DNA of 64,000 nucleotides from NCBI RefSeq assembly GCF_000003815.2, contig NC_049996.1:18386022-18450021 (forward strand), read 5' to 3'. The notes under the pieces were generated by a model, which saw nothing but the letters and a program-made list of their open reading frames with translations, did no database searches and was not told where the DNA came from. Made by a program: the position numbers and the translations under genes. Shown piece after piece: positions 13,901 through 28,900 of this stretch. This DNA comes from Branchiostoma floridae. Taxonomy: Eukaryota > Chordata > Leptocardii > Amphioxiformes > Branchiostomatidae. Position 1 is the first letter of the stretch. Each line of letters opens with the position of its first letter.

Positions 13901-16900
13901 AACGCATTACTACATTTAGGTTTAGATTTGGTGAACTGAAATGCATGACACTTTCATCTAACAAGTGTCAACATACACATAAGGTTGTCACATTTGTTGC
14001 CATGGCATCTGAGTAAGTATCTCACTTTTGTATCGTAGGATTAAGTCTAAATTCCCTAACTTAGCTTGATTTGAATTGTTAAAGTTTTTAGAGACAACCC
14101 TTATCACCAAATTTCACTGCACCAGGCACAGTAAAAGAAAGAATGTGTATTTGCATCAGAGTACGAATTTTTCAAAGTATCAATGAAAAGCTGCCATTCA
14201 GCTAATGGCGTTAATGTATGCAGGCTCATGCAGCCTGGTCAGGGTAATGGGTTCTCCCTTGGGCAGTTCCTCTACTGTCTGTCACCTGTAATTGTTTTAC
14301 TGGTCAGGCAGCAGCAAGTGAACTTTATGGATGACAGCCACGCCAAATTCTAGTATCCTAATATCTCCACGTTTACAGACAAAAAGAAAACTGCTCTCCT
14401 TTTAATGTTGCAAAACCCACACATTACAGAAAAAGTGGGATCTTTCGTCTTCCACTGTCTCAGAAAAAGAAGTCAAACCCAATAAGTTACATCTTTAAGT
14501 TAGACTAGAGTAGTCAATTACTATACTGTTTTAGTGCTTACCATTATTTGTCTCTCTTTTTTCTTTTTCTTTTGTCACCTGCAATTAGCCCTTGGGCAAG
14601 AATTTGCAATAAACTTGTTATTCATTCATTTTCAGATCAAAAGAAATTTTGTTCTCTTCCAGCGAGCGATGGACCATCGCTGAAAAGAATAAAACTTGTC
14701 ATCATTTTACTCATCAGGCACTAGCAAGTAAACTTTAAGGATGATAGCCATGCACACTTTCATTTTCAGAACAAAATAAATTTTGTTCCTTTAGTAGTAA
14801 ATGAGCGGTTTGCCTCGATGAGGAATCTGGCAGACCAACTCCCCCAGCGTACTATTGACTTTATTAGTCCAATTTCTACAATTAAACCACCGATCCACTG
14901 AGCCTGGTAGAGGCTAATGAAATTAGTACTAAAGAAAGTACTAAAAATGTGAAGATGCTACAGTATATATATGTATGCTTTGAGACAGACTCTGCAATGT
15001 AGTTGTAGAAGTAACTCTAGTGTGGTAGCCTTGAGGTTAGTAATATTGGTTTTAAGAGCTATTTGATTTTGACATATGAATTTATCAAAAAGAAATTGTG
15101 ACATATAAACTGCAACCTCTTCTGGTCCTAGTTCTCGTAGAAATTTTGCCATGTAGTTTCCATAATAAAAGAACAATGGAACAGATTGGGAATTGTCCAA
15201 AACTTTCCCATCCCACCAGAAAGTCATTCCAAAGAAATCCTTTACAGAAAAACAGCCCAAGCCCCAAGCTGAAAGAAGTCTCCTTTTTTTTCTTCTTCTT
15301 GTGGCTCAGCTTTTCCATTCCATTTGCCCCACCACTTCTGGCAGCAGCCAGAAGTTTGAGGAAAAAAAGAGCCCTTTCTTCTTGGCGGCTAGTGTTTCTG
15401 AGGAGAAGTGTAGGTAGGGACCAAGTATGCGGAGAGAATGAGGGGACTATTGTGCTCTCTCTTGCAAATGTGTGCCAGCCAGAGTGACGGGCGTACAGGG
15501 ATGTGAGGGTCGCAGGCCAGGGGGGCCTCGGGGACAAAGTCGGTCCAACATTGAGCAAATTTTTCCCCGGGATTTTTCCACGTTTCGCACCACTGGCAAC
15601 TACACAGTGTGGGATGTTGTTGTTTTCCCAGATGACAACATGCAAGGGTTAGGAGGGTCTGCATGGGGGGATCCTGGAAATGTAAGAGGGCGGGAAAGAC
15701 TTATCAGTTAATTCACAAGGGCCTGCAACACTTAATAATAAATAAACTTCTTACTAATCTTAGTTAGAAGGGTTGTTCCTTGTGGAAATGACTTCATTGG
15801 ATTATTCCATTGTATTCATGGGGTGTGTGTCAAAAACTAGCAAGGCTGCGAATGCCAACACAACTGGATATTTGGGGCAATCTGGCAAGGAACATTGCTG
15901 ATACAAATAACTCGTCAATAAACTCAGGAGAACTGAAAGTGTGCTATGTACACAGAATTAAAGCGACTGACCATATGAATTTCATGAATAGTTTACCAAA
16001 GATCCTTAAGTTAATGTTTAATTGGAATTAATAGGCCACCTACAACTACAATTAACACTGTGAAATAAGATTCAACCTACGCCTTTACGGAAAAACAAAA
16101 AGGCATGCAGACTCTAAGGAATGTTGTTTGGAACCAGGCAAATGTAACTTCAGCGGTTGTCAAAGCTGTCCCGACATTGAGCAGATTTTTTCCTTGACTT
16201 TTCATACATTCCTTTGGCAGTGGAAGGATGTCTTTTTTGTCAGTGATGGTTTGAGGTGCACAAAGGAATGCCTTTAAGGCACGATCTAGACACAGTTTTT
16301 CCCGATATCTGCGAGCCGATAATCTCTCGCCGACCCCTTTTTTTCAGCGTCTAGATGGAACTGCAATATCTCCATAACGATATCGGCAGAATTTCTTCCG
16401 TAAGGTTCGGAGCATTCGCCAGATAGCTTAGTAGGGGTCCCCAACAACTTCTGTGCGTGTGTAGATGCGTCCCGACTTCAGGAGGGCTCATTAGCATATA
16501 ATACGGGCCCATAAGGCTATATAGCTGTTTATGACTGCAAGCACCACGGGTGTCCCGCAGCCAATGTTCCAGATCCCTCACGACACATCCACAGATATCC
16601 GTAAAAACTGTCTCTAGATTGGGCCTAAGACATTTGGCAAGCATAATGGTTGTTGTCAAGTTAGAATTGAAATCTTGCACCCTTTCTGTCTATCTTTAGT
16701 TAGTAACACTACACAACTTTTAATTTGTAATCAATACTAATAGACTCTTTTTTGAAATAGTTGAACTGTAATTTCCAACACCAAAATTGGACTCACCCAA
16801 ATTTTCGACTGAACAGCACCAGTCTTTGTCAAGGAATGAACAATCCACTGCTGTTGTGACGTCACGTTATGTAGATAGAACACGTGACTCAGTAAGCAGT

Positions 16901-19900
16901 GGATTATAGGTTGCAGGAAGTCTATGGCGCCCACCGTCTCTGTTCAGGGATGGTTGTAGAGATGAACTTTCAAGTTAATACTAATAGACATTGCTTTTTC
17001 TCATAATTATGGTATGTCTATTTTATATCATTATTAAGCATCATAGTCTATTGGATTATTGCATCTGTACATTGGTCCTTCAACTTTTTTTTTATAACAA
17101 ATTACATAGTTTTTGTGCATTACACTCAAAACTGCCCAATTAAAATAAAAGAAGACCACTCTGGGGACCAATAGGACCTGGTCTTTGTGGACAGTTGGCA
17201 ACGGAAAAGTGTGTCTGTTGGAAAAAAAATTTATATAAGTAGAAAGTGGTAACAGTGACCAGATAGTAGAAGTGATCACTTGCACAAGTTTGGCTACACT
17301 TTCATTCAAGTCTCCTACCTTGAACATTGCACCACTCGATGATTGATAAAAAATAACGTTTTGACAGTCAGTCTGCATGAAGGCCATGAAACTTCTCATT
17401 GTTCCTTTCCGGTAGGATGTTTTTGTCCAAAAAATCAACTCTTGCCAGCATGGTAGGCATTCTTACCTTGACCTGGGACCTCTGAAGAACAAGACCAGTT
17501 TTGTTGTTTTTCACTGGGACAGTCACAATAGGCCTGATACATACAAGTGACAATGACAAATGGCAGCTCTCAATGGTGACTTGGCAGTCAACTTCCCTAC
17601 ATGCTTGGTTGGACTTGAACACTTTGTCGGCCTTGTCAGTCCTACAGGCCATATTTGTCTGTCGCTGCCAATATTGGCAGGTAAGGTGAGGTTGGAGTGG
17701 GCATAGAATGACAACTTGACGGGAAAAGGTGAAAAGAGTATGGGTCATTTCCGTTTGTCAATGTATATCCAAGGGGCGGATATGAAGATTTGTGATTTGG
17801 ATTCACGTACCAGGCACTTGATTGATCCCTATTTTGATCAACTGAATCCATCACCTTTGGTTGATTTAACCCCGATCAGAGCCGGATTTGGACGGTTCAT
17901 ACTAGGATTCGAGATTTTGGATCAATCCCATGGCCGAATCCCAATTTGTTTATCCTGGTGTTCGTTCGTTCGTTCGTCCCATAGCCTTTAGCCGTAGGGG
18001 CAGCACAACATCCTGGTGTACGTAATCATAAACAATAAAAACAACCCAAGAAGACCTTTCAAAATCAAATGACCAATAAAATCTAAGCTTGGTTTCTGCG
18101 ACAGGTGGTTATAATGGACAGCTTTACTTTAGTCAATGGAGAAAATTAACTAGGGTACCATCAAAAAGCACGCGATAATAAAAATGATTTTATATTGACT
18201 TTATAGTTATAGAATGAACAAATATTTTCTTATTATGTACACCATGTATCTCTAATAATGACACTTAATTATTACAAGAATTGACTCAAAAGCCATTTAT
18301 GATACTTTATTTCAAGAATTGACTCAAAAGCCATTTCTAAGCCGAAGAGAAAAAAGGGAAAAAGTTTTAGAAAAAGAAGATCCTTAAGGTGAAGGTTGAA
18401 AGTAATTCACAGCACATTTAGGGTTGTTTTCATACCAAACAAACAGCTGTAACGACATATCTATAAGTGACCTTACAGTTAAGCCCTCAATAAGGGTGCT
18501 TTGACTACCCTTAAATTGCACCCTTGCCAACTGTAAAAGCTTTTTAAGTTTTAGATTTGCCCATGTTTCCCCTTTGTTGTTCACCTGGCGAAGCGAAGTG
18601 CCCTTAAGGCACAGGTGTGCAAGGTGAACTCGGGACGGGGTGTCCAGTTTCCTGGCTTTCCCTCAGGTGTGGTAGAACATGCTGGATTCTTTAGACGTGC
18701 CTGCAGACACGTACAGTTTCTCAACAGTTTGTTACCTCTGTGAGTAATGGGGGTGTCGTTTTGGTTTGTGTTTCCAGCTATTTGTGGTAACAACAGACTT
18801 CAAATGCTTTGGATGGCATGTGGATAGGAGTTGGAAAGATTTTTGCCTCCCTGGTGTGTGACCTTAGTACTGCAGCAGAACTTTGGGTTGTTAGTACGTA
18901 TACATGACATTGTATCTTTTGTCCTGAACGTGCTGTGGTCTTCTTTGGATATTTGCTGTCTCATGGCCGACACCGTGACAGTTGTTCTGTAGCCATAACT
19001 CATATTAGATAGGCTAAGACAAGAGATGCAATACTTTAATTTTAAACTGTGAGGAGGGTTTTGGGTGAAGACCTCTTTTGATTATATAAAACTGATTATA
19101 AAGTATTTGGCTCCCCGGTAATATCTGGCAATATCAGTGTGTCCCTCCCTTATGTCTCACCTGAGTATGTAAAGTAAATTTACATGTCAGTGTCGATCCG
19201 TTTACCTGCGGTGCCCCTACACAAAACCGCTGCTGGCAGTTGTCTTGTTCTACTCCATGTCCCGCTGACTGGCCTGAGTACGAAGCAAGCATGACAGATG
19301 TAATCACGTTATTATTATCCAAAATACACGCTTACTTTCCAACTATTCCTGACAATGAAAAATCAATCCTACTATTAAAATCAAAGAACCCACACATTAT
19401 AAAAGAAGTGGTTACATTCGTCTTCCACTGCCTAAAGAGAAGAAGTCTAACCCAACAAAACCAGTATAATGTACACTAGCATAGCATAGTCATAGAATGT
19501 AGTTCCTAGCACCTTTGTATTTTCCTTATTTTACATGTTGTTTGTACCTGCAATTAGCCCTCGGGCAAGAACTTGCAATAAACATATTGTATTATTATTT
19601 CTGGCCACTTATAACCTACTGATTTTCAAAATGATGTTGCTGGAAAGTGATGACTGCAATGATTCGAAATTTGGAGGATATTGATAAAAGGCTTTATACT
19701 ACAAAGTTGTGCCTCAAAATTTGTGTTGTGCTTATTAATTCTGGGCGAGGCTGAGAACTTATTGATCTCCCCTCGTAATGTGTACAGGGAACACAAATTT
19801 ACATGTTAGTGTTAGTCTGTTTACCGCTGTTGGCAGTCCTCTTGTTCTACTCCATGTCCCCCAGAGTACTTGGGGAAGCAAGCATGACGGCGGAGACGTA

Positions 19901-22900
19901 ATCACGTTATTGGGATGGATCCGGGCGAGCCAGTCTTGTTTACCTGCAATTCTTGGGCAGCGGGGCATTGCAGGGTTGCCAAGGGGGGATCCCAGAGTTG
20001 TTGATGGAGAGTTGTCCTGTGCTTTTGAAGTGCTTACAGGGCTCGAAATACTGTTTTCTAGCTATAGTTTTTGCAGGTAACATTGAAAATTACCTGCAAC
20101 AGACAAATTTTACCTGCACAACTCTGAATTTAGGAAACATGGATCATACTAAAATTGTTCAGGAGCCATTGCTATTTTTTTTTCTTTTTAGGTGGTAACA
20201 GTCTAATAGCAATAACAACAGGTAATAACAGTCCATAGATGCCTACATCATAGGACATTTATGTATAAAACCTAGTACATGGACCAGTGCAGGTTAGGTG
20301 CAGGTAGACATCAGAAATAACTGCACAGCTCCAATTTTACCTGCACTAACCTGCATATGCAGGTGGTATTTCGAGCCCTGTAGATAGCTGTCCTGTGCTT
20401 TTGAAGCGCCTACATGGAGGCTGTTCCGGTACTTCTGACTTGTATAGGAGGCAGATTCGGTAAGGGTGGACACTGGGGGCCACTTGGATGTGCGTGTCTG
20501 AAATGTTTACATACAAGCTTATGTCATTGTTGCTATATACCAAGTTATGAGCTTCCTAAATACTTGGAAGTAATGATTATAATGTCTTGTGTTCCAATCC
20601 AGAGACCTGAAATGGTCTAGTATTGTTTATAGGCAAGGACAAAGCCCGGTACTTCTGACTTGTATAGGAGGAAGATTCGGTAAGGGTGGACACTGGGGGC
20701 CACTTGGATGTGCATGTCTGAAATGTTTACATACAAGCTTATGTCAGTGTTGCTATCGCGAAGTTGTAAGCTTTCTTTACGTGAAGTAATGATTATAATG
20801 TCTTGTGTTCCAATCTTGAGAACTGAAATAGTGCAGTGTTGTTTATAGGCAAGGACAAAGCTGCATCTCTATGCGGAAATTTTAACAGCAATGTATTCTG
20901 TATTGTACTGTCCTTACAATGATTCAAAATGTTTGCCATTTAGATTTTTCAAGTCTCTGTAACACAAACTCTGCTAGCCAGGGCTGTAACTGGGCCCTCC
21001 CCTCCGGCGGATGTTGGGTGGGCTGCTATAAGCGAGATTTAATCTGGCTAAATCTTCCACCACTGCTGAAGTTTACAGTTTATTTGATGCATCACCCTAC
21101 TAACTTCAAAGATAACATAAAAGAGTGTTGTGTCTCTTTTGTTCTTACAGTAGAAAGAAGGTTTACTGATTAATGTGACTCTTATTAAAACTATAATATC
21201 TTCCCCTTAATGTTAGATATTATGAATATATCAATATACATGTACATACATCTATGATAATGTTCTATGACTCTATCATGATTGTGGTAACACTATTTAA
21301 TTTGTTTTAGGATGTCGGTAAGTTTCCAAATGTTTGTATACAAGTGTTGTTTGGATGCAGATTACCCCTTGTAAACAAGATAACCGTTTGCTTATTGCTA
21401 TCAGTATCAGGGCATTTCATTGTATAGCATTGTGCTGGAAATTTATTTCTGGGAATAGTCCTAGGGGCACTGATGTTGATAGAAAAAATTTGTGTGCACA
21501 ATATTATATATGATATAGAATATGCAGCAAAAATAAGAAACGTTACTGCCTCTGTTTTGATTTCTTTTTACATTCATAATTTCATGGTAACTTTTTCGTT
21601 AAAAACATATAAATCCTTAAGGACGATACTTCCCTTTATCTGGATCATACCATATATTCTAGAGTTGAAGCCAGCTTTGAATGACAATGTGTTGGTTGGT
21701 GACCAAGCAATGTGGAATGTGTTCCAATGATCCCTGTCAAAATATTTGCATTGTTGAAGGCTCCCCTAGAATGTTCAGTAGCTATATATACACTTCTGCC
21801 AGTAGTCACTGCCTGGTGAGTCTGACGGAAGAGAAAGTCATACTAGTCGTCAAACCATGTAAAGCCTGACTGTTGATATTATTATTATAATTTATATATT
21901 CAGATATTAATTTTTGTTATCATAATATATATATAGAGAGAAATACTGCTTTTAATCATATCATCATCAGTCACTCACACACACACACACACACGCACAC
22001 ACACACACACAGACACACACACACACACACACCACACATATAATGACATATATGTGAGATATAGATAGATAGATTGATACATATATATAACTCGTGCCCA
22101 CATATTATAGTCAGTAAGCTTAGGCTTTATCAATATCGTTTCACATTTTTGAAAGACTGATTATGTTCCTTATTTGATTTACAGACAGTTGCAGCGATAT
22201 CAAAAACCTGGATGAAGACAAGGAGATTGCCTCATCAGCGGTCGCGCTGGTGGTCCGGAGCACTCGGCGTGGGATCGTGCCACTGTGTGCCGATATCGCA
22301 AATCTTCTTAGAGCACGGAAAAGGTTAGTGTACCGTAATATTATGATCATATTTCTCTTTACCCTCCCCAAGAAGGTTATGTTTTTTTGTGTGGATGTGT
22401 GTGTGTGTGTGCGTGTGTGTGCGTGTGTGTGTGTGCGTGTGTGTGCGCGCGCGTGCGTGCGTGCGTGCGTGTGTGTGTAGCACAACGTGGGATCGTTCCA
22501 CTGTTTGCAGACATCGCAACTCTTCTTAGAGCATGGGAAAGGTTAGTGTATCATGATCATTAGCTATTTCTCTTTACCTTTCCCCAGAATGCTGTGTTGT
22601 TTTTTGTGTGTCTCTGTGTGTGTGTGTGTGTGTCTGTGTGTGTGTGTGTCTGTGTGTGTGTGTGTGCAACACAACGTGGGATCTAAGTACTGTTTTGTGC
22701 TGCAACAATTTTTACGATGCCATTTGCACTAACAAATCTCAAACTCAGTCAAAGCCTTTCCTTTATATCTACTCGGACCCCATGCATGTTATCTTACTAC
22801 TCCTCCCCCAACCCTCAAACTTTATTAGCATCAACAAGCACATCTACCTTTGTGCTGTATAGAAACTGGACGGCATCCAATGTCAGTGAGCAAAATCCAA

Positions 22901-25900
22901 GGCTGCCAAAATCCACAGGCTTATCTAATAATACAATTCTATTGAAAACACACTCCAGCACCTGCAGTATACACACAAAGTGTATACATCAGCCAGGCTT
23001 TGAAGTTGAAAGGAGACTTATAAATAACGCTGAGACTTGATTCTACATTGTCTTGCAATTTATGAGGTGCTCGGTTGTACCATATAGCAGCATGTTTCAC
23101 TTCCTGTATTTCGTGGCTAGAGAACTGGTAACTTGTTTGTACTCAAAATTTTTCTGGCCCTTTGGTTTTCAGCTTGTCAGGTTCACTGCATATGAAATGT
23201 GTACAGCATACTTTTATTGTATCCAAAGTCTGACGATATTGCCACTCTGTCCGAGTGATTGTAACGTTGGTTTGTTTACATTCAGCGGACTGCCTGGCAA
23301 CTTATAGGTTTTAGAAAGTGCTTTGTACATGTGATAACATTGATTATTGTAGAGGTTCAAACAGAGGTGGGTTAGATTACAGCCGAGAAGTTATTGCTCC
23401 TTAAATTGTTGCTCTTACTATTTGTCATGGGCTTAAAGTGTCAAACCAGAATAAATTATAGAGGGCTATTGTGTTCTTGTTCTAATTGTAGGTAAACCTC
23501 CTCCCTAATTGTAGCATTTAGTTCTACCCCTTACTACAACTACAGAGCTTGAAATACTGGGTGCAATGCACTTTTGTGTATCGAAATTAAACTGGGAGAT
23601 GTGCCCTTGATTTTTACTGAGGGTGCATTGGTATAACTAGAGATTTGTGAAGGGCAACATTACTTAAGTTAAATGTACTATTATTGTATTTATAAGTTTG
23701 CAGCATATTCTATCGTGACATTTAAAATTTTGAAATTAGCTATAGAATTTCATATTCAAAATCTTAAAAGCATGGTGAGGTACATTAATTATTTTTGCTG
23801 ACATTCTACTTTATTCTGTGTTGTATAAAATCTGGTCATAAATTGCGTAGGTGGGTATTTATGCATGGGATCTGAGGGCCACCAAAAGTTGGTCACAATG
23901 CTCCACAATGGTCAGGTGGCCGGGTACATTGCAGAAGTTTGACTTACGGACACTTTAACTAGAGACTCTGGTATTGATTTTGAGAATTTAGAGCAAGCTA
24001 TGTCAGATAGGGCCCTATGGAGTGAAATATGTACTTGTCTTGTCCCGATCTCTGGTCGATGATGTATGTAATACTATGTATGTTATGTAGAGGTGTTAAC
24101 TTGCGCTTTATGTCTTGTCACATCTACGGGGTTTTCCTTTCTAAATTTCGCTGCATGCTTTTGGCCATTTAGTCCACTTCACCCAGATTGTAGGACCTGG
24201 ATGTTTAATGACTTCTGAGGCCTTCACATTTAAGCTAACTGCGTGACATCATCTTTGAAGGAGTAACATGATACCCTTTATCTTTTGTTGTCGATAAGGG
24301 ATGGAATGATGACGTCCGAGACTGTTTGACTTTATTCGTCTTTCTCACGAGAATGACAGGGATTTGACTCCTCCTTATATAGTTTATACTTTTCTGTGGC
24401 TCCCTAGTGCAGGTCGCGCTGACTTAAATTTGAGATATTGACCAATCAACGTTATCTTTCGTTACTTAGATATTTTGATTTGTTGTTTTTACCGTAGTAC
24501 AGGTTACAAAGTCTGCAAGAGTAACTTGCAAGAATTCATAGACACACTTGGGTAATTCTAGTCGTACTTTTAGAGTCAAATCTCTTCTCAAGAAGCGAAA
24601 ATGTACGTAGAAGTTCCTCCCTTTTAACCATGGTACTAATATGTGTCAACAGACGGCAACATTTACCGAACTCGCAATGCCTTGGGGGGGCGACAATCAA
24701 AGAAGAATTTATTTCCGCCATGCAAACAAGTACAGCACACCCCTTATCAGTTATAGCTCCCCACCTTGCCACTTTCTACAGTGGCAAACTCCTCGGTTGC
24801 TACCCACTCTGCGCCTCCACTGATACTTTCTTCCTCCAGCAACAAAAGCCGGCCGCTCTTGACTTTGTAACCGGCCTTCCTGGCGTAAAAGTACCCCCAG
24901 TGTCGCTTGCGACAATTGGCTCTTTGAAGTCCCAGCGAGGACGCATTTACGACGGTAATTAATATGTTTTGGAGCCTGGTAAGCACACAGGTGACATTCC
25001 ACTAATGTCTTCCTCCAGGCTAATTGTGTGTAAATTGTTGTATTACCGAGGTATTAGGCCACACCAATTTAATTTCTTGGTTCACGGATTCGCTCGCTCC
25101 AATTTTTTTGGGAAAAAAATAAAAATGAAAATTACCACTCAGCAAATTTTCACCATTAATGAAACCGTTCACCTTTCTGGTGTAGCAAATTGGTCTTTAT
25201 ATTATAAGCTCCTTAAAGTATGGGTACAGGTGCTGTTACTGTACAGTAATAGTGTTTTTGTACTTTTTTCAAGCTGAAAACTTTTTTTCTTTATGTTTTG
25301 GATTAGCCGTTACCTTTACCCCAACCATTTTACAATTTTTATTTTTATCTTTATTTCGCCCTCTCGCTCCATATTTTTCATGAAAAAATCCATGAACCAA
25401 GAAATTAAATTGGTGTGGCCTTACCGAGGTATTAATGCCGGGGATGCAGTGGGTGTGCTGACTGCACTTTGTCCCCTATCCTTGTCCAACCGGTGTTAAT
25501 CACTGCACATAGTCCAGGTGCTAGGAGATAATTACACAGACGGTTGCCAGGTAAAAGTTACTAAAACAGAGCCCTCTCCGGAACAAAAGCTACCTGGATA
25601 TTGTTTTCAGGAGTTTGCAAACACAGGAGTGGATAAGCATTTGTTAGTGGGATCAACACGAAGATGGTTGCTACAGAAATGATCAGAGAAAAGGAAGTTG
25701 TCACAAGATTGCCCCTTTCATTTTCTTTTCTTTCTTTTATTTTTTTGGACAAAAAGTATTTGTTTTTTGAAGGATTTTGATAACTCCGCACTCTTGTCAT
25801 TACAATCCTTATCAGCAAGGCTTTTCTAAATAGCAATTACTAATGTTCTTTGAAGTATACAGGACATTAGGATTGCAACTACCCTGTCAAAATTGTAACT

Positions 25901-28900
25901 GTATATGTTTACCTGACAGATTGTAGCAAAAACTTGCTGACCCTACTTTTTTTTTGATTTGACATAAAAGTGCTGAGAACATTCTCTAACATATTCAAAT
26001 TAATCTCTACAACTGGATAACAATGCTGAAGAAGAGTGATGGAGAAAATTTGAATTTCACATTAAATTCCTTTGGTGGGTATCTAAAAAAAATAAATAAA
26101 CTCCTCATGTATCAACCCCTAATTTTTTCAGGACTGATATCAAGAACACAGTGTTAATTTTTGTAGGCCTATGTTTGAGCAGCATTATCATACTCATAGT
26201 CATGTATAGGCTTATGTAGATATCCTTAAACACAATGAACTTCTTACAATTCGTTATAGATGCATGCATGTACCAACAGCCAGAAGAAAGAGGGTTTTGC
26301 TTTGTTCTATAGTCAGGTGGTTAAGATAACAATTGGCCTCCACAGGTGTCACATCAGGAGTCAAAGATGACAGAGTAAAAACACCTGCCACCAAATTCTG
26401 CTTAAAACTGGCAAGTTAACTCTAGACTCATAGTAGTGTTACTGCAATCCCTACATAAAGCCTTGAGCAAAGCCTTCTCGCAAGTGACCTTGATCTTGCA
26501 AAAGCTTACGACAGATACAAACATTTATAGGGAATGCATTGTTTGGGATGATCAGGGTTAAATATGCTTTACTAGATTGTAACATTTAACAGACAAACAA
26601 CAAAATTGATGTCTACGAAAAAGTACTGTAAATCCTTAATTTCTGGATTGAACTTTTGAGGTGGTTTTATTTTCATAGTCTTTGCGGTGCGAATTCAGGA
26701 CATCGCAAATTTCTTCTTCCAAAATACTTCAATAGAAACCTTTCTCCTTACTTCAAAAATTAACCACAGTGAAAATAAACTTCTTGCAAATTTACAGAAG
26801 CATGGAGGTGTTACAAAAGGTGGAGGTACAAAAGTTTCCACATACATTTAACAGGTTCTTTGAACGTTCCTATTGATTGGCTGCCATCCCCGTCCAATGG
26901 TAGGTTAGGAAACGTGTCCACGGAAAGAATTTGTCGATAAGTAATACATGTATTACCAGGCTCAGCTTCCTGACATTGTATAATGGCCGTATAATGTCTT
27001 GACTATAGCTTGCCTGGAAGAATGTCTGACAGTTATGAATGTTGTTGTTCGATGTGCATTCAAACAGTTATGGTATCCCAAAAATCAGAGGACTGAGTCT
27101 CCAAGGGAAAATGGCAATTAGCCAAGGGTCAACCAATGAACGTTTTTTAAGAACAAGGATATATATATAGAAATTAGTTTTATTGCACAACAATTGTACA
27201 GGGTACAAAGTATGGCATCTACATAACTACAGTTCTATAACTTAACGCTTATCTAACTAATACAGAAGTTGTAGTATGGGATGAATTTCTTACAGTTATT
27301 GGAGGCTTTTACAATCATTGGAGGAACTTCTAATGTCTAAACCTTCTTTGATATATTTTCCTATATCTGCCATGCAGGGATTGTCACATGTCATGATGTA
27401 TTTGAATTTACACTTCAGGTCCATCGAGATAAATCCTTGTGTATAAGATGACAGCCTTGTGTACAGAGAATTTCGTATATCAGAATATTTGGGACATACA
27501 ACCATAAAGTGATATTCGTCAGACTCTTCAGTTAGCTCTGGATATGTCAGGTTAGGATGTGCAAGGAGCTACTTGTATCCTAATTATTCAATGATTGGTT
27601 GAGAAGTAAATTCTATAGAATACCTTAGGCTTACTTTTGATTGAACTATGTCACAGTGATCGTATGGTAAATTTGGTGGTCCCATAGCCTTTTTGAGGCT
27701 GTATGAACAATGGGTTGTTATCCACAAGTACCGTGTCAAGTGAGCGGTATTGGAAGGTGGAGCCCATCCCTCTCCTTCCACTGCCTTTACCTCCCCAACC
27801 GATGTCAGGTACCCATTTTTACCTGGGTGGAGTGAAGAAAGTTAATATGTCAAGTCAACTTAAGTGCCTTTCCCAAACTCCAGCGGCATGTCAGTGGATT
27901 CAAACCAAAGACCTCTATGTTCTGGACCAAACACCCCAACAGATGCCACTAATAATATATCACCACACAAAATGGGTGATGTGTAAGACCTAGGGGATTC
28001 AAACCCTGAACTTCTGGGTTTTGGACCAAAGTCGTCAACACAACTTTAAGGCCACTTACACCAACATAGCGACACTGTATATATGTAACAACCTAGGATT
28101 GATGTGTTAAGAAAGTCGTATTTTCCCAGAACTACGGTAGAGCGGAATTCACCCGGACGGGTGTGTCACCCCGTAAGGGGCGGTATAACCCGTCGTGTGC
28201 GAACATGTGCGAACATGTACAGGGTTAGCCCTTGACAATAGCCTATGGCTAGTTGGGCAGCCCTGGCTGTTTGTAAGCAAATAAAAAAATAAATAGAGCG
28301 GAATTTGTTATCACCAAGCACAGTAGGGGCATCTTCGTTGGATAGTTTTAAAGAACGCTTGCAGATCTGTGAAAAAAGTTAGGTGTGATGAGTCGTTCAG
28401 TGTAATAGAACCAGCTGTTGCCACTCCGCGTGCAGTTATACCGCCTATATAGATACAGATAGAGATACACAAGTGTAATAAGATATTCTTCCGTTGGTCA
28501 CAGCTTGGAGAACATGGTAGCCATCCAGCGGCAGGAACTGAACAGACTTCGGCACGTGCCTCCGCCAAACTCCGTCAACAGCAGTCCGCAAACGAGCCGG
28601 TCCGTCAGCCCGCTGCAAACTCGCGTCACGTCTTGCCGAACAACCTCCCCGACCAACAGTCGCGACAGGGGCGTACAGACACAGGTAAGGCCTAGAAAAG
28701 TGTTACATATTTCCGATCACGGCCCTAAAAAAGGTTGGTAACGTAGACAAATTCCTTTTGGGGGAGGGCAGGTAGGGTGGTGTTTCCTCTCATGGCCTTA
28801 AAAAAGTTGGGGTCAGTAGTTTCTATTTCTTTCCGCTGCAACCTCACGTCACATCTTGCCGAGCAACCTCCCCGACGAACAGTCGCGACAGGGGCGTGCA

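Larger units (their letters stand above)
1980..22184 (+). other. Intron 1 of the CAP-Gly gene, about 20.2 kb, repeat-rich
   Basis: No other gene is supportable on either strand. It contains foldback MITEs (9281-9491, 11656-11873, 16282-16619), hAT-like CAGGG elements (12508-13079, 13138-13496, 20037-20380), LINE tails (14395-14630, 19330-19595), a SINE (10244-10400), a 220-bp tandem duplication (20426-20861) and microsatellites near the 3' end. A minus-strand open stretch at 17034-17748 is listed separately. From about 2.0 to 9.2 kb I see only unstructured AT-rich DNA with short frames. Confidence 0.6.
22324..28503 (+). other. Intron 2 of the CAP-Gly gene, about 6.2 kb
   Basis: Besides the copied exon-2 pieces it contains a foldback element (25036-25437), a decayed ACTGTAAATGCA MITE (26624-26800), a LINE fragment on the minus strand (27171-27560) and SINE-like pieces at 27.7-28.3 kb. 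The GC-richer stretch at 24620-24960 has open frames on both strands but no domain or splice pair that I can support. Confidence 0.55.

Noticed and set aside
15085..15645. 186-codon minus-strand open frame with overlapping plus-strand frames
   Set aside because: No recognisable domain, lysine run from a homopolymer, no splice support, and open on both strands, so chance is likelier than a gene.
24630..25002. Open frames on both strands in a GC-richer patch
   Set aside because: No acceptor/donor pair fits the phases of the flanking CAP-Gly exons (exon 2 joins exon 3 directly) and no domain is visible.
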